A DNA stretch of 64,000 nucleotides, from positions 27,847,658 through 27,911,657 of the forward strand of contig OZ024862.1 of assembly GCA_964017155.1 (NCBI GenBank), given 5' to 3'. This DNA is from Oasisia sp. SBJ-2009 (Eukaryota; Annelida; Polychaeta; Sabellida; Siboglinidae). This document shows positions 63,316 through 64,000 of this stretch, one piece after another (within the stretch, counting starts at the first letter, position 1; each line of letters opens with the position of its first letter). A program made the position numbers and the translations under genes. Below the pieces are notes generated by a model that was not told the origin of the DNA, did not search any database, and saw only the letters and a list, made by a program, of their open reading frames with translations.

Positions 63316-64000
63316 ACTACTGAATTCTTATTGTTAATTGTTCAAGTACTGAAATGCATAGTCACCTTTACTCTCCTCGTCTGTGCACCATTTTAAATGA
63401 AATATTCCTAATAAAAATTATGACCATACTGCCCTCCAAATAAGCCTCAGACATTGGTCGCAATCTGAAACATTGAAATTACGATGAACCTTTATGCTTC
63501 TAGACGAATTGCAGAGTTCTTTGATGTCTGATGGATTTGTGTAGTTCAGAACAACTTGTTCAGAAGCTTCCTGATAATGATTACTGCCCTGGGTGATTCC
63601 AGTTAACAGAACAGACAACCTTTTGGTAACAGAAAAATAAAATTGTTTTTATATCGATAATGTGAGGATTTGTTTTAGTGATAGTAGAATATTTTTAAAT
63701 AAACTAAAACATCAACTTTAATGTTTAATTTTAAATTAAATAATTTAGAGATAAATGCCCCATTGATTAATTGGTAGTCATTTTGTTTATAGATAACTGT
63801 TTATTGTTTTATACTGGTGTCACAATATTGCTTGTTAATGATTTTTGTTATTTAATTTATATTTGCAATTATTTCTTTAGTTTCACACCATCAGTGACCA
63901 ATCATTGTGAAAATCATAATTTTATAGTTTACAAGAATATACAAAATTTTGACTACATATATGTAGTAACACAATATTTTTAAACAGTTACATATCCATG
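63316..64000. other. No supported feature
   Basis: AT-rich sequence, presumably intron of the AT-hook gene. Nothing recognisable on either strand. Confidence 0.4.

Overview
This window is animal nuclear DNA. It holds multi-exon genes with GT-AG introns, AT-rich introns, microsatellites, minisatellites, a LINE, tRNA-headed SINEs and fold-back DNA transposons. The encoded proteins resemble vertebrate orthologues closely, so a slowly evolving invertebrate (mollusc-like or another spiralian) fits best. The phylum is an inference.

Five genes were assembled exon by exon, checking reading phase across each junction. (1) A secreted M14A pro-carboxypeptidase, minus strand, 12793 to 1393: 11 exons, 453 aa, all catalytic residues present. 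(2) PRPF4B, the spliceosomal kinase PRP4K, minus strand, 35105 to 19784: 13 exons, 1076 aa. (3) TMX3, an ER transmembrane thioredoxin, plus strand, 35818 to 47321: 14 exons, 444 aa. It lies head to head with PRPF4B across a 712-bp shared upstream region. (4) CCDC102A, a coiled-coil protein, minus strand, 58039 to 50620: 7 exons, 519 aa, convergent with TMX3. (5) Two consecutive exons of an AT-hook protein, plus strand, 61705 to 62383, whose remaining exons were not found here.

Mobile DNA fills introns and intergenic space. A 5'-truncated LINE with an intact 757-aa reverse-transcriptase ORF and a 12-bp target-site duplication sits antisense in PRPF4B intron 10. Two SINE-like elements and a nested pair of fold-back elements lie in TMX3 introns; the inner fold-back has an 8-bp duplication. 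A 1161-bp element with 15-bp inverted ends lies in PRPF4B intron 2. Two large fold-back elements and several perfect hairpins lie in and beside the carboxypeptidase locus.

The most unusual signal is the placement of the minisatellites. Six independent arrays, with unit lengths of roughly 18, 21, 28, 29, 31 and 55-58 bp and in four genes, start or end within about 25 bp of an exon boundary. In two of them the repeat unit contains a copy of the splice-site sequence itself. Two introns, one in TMX3 and one in CCDC102A, use GC-AG splice sites. The very long ORFs in the 51.5-53.3 kb array and in the octamer arrays are products of the repeats, not genes.
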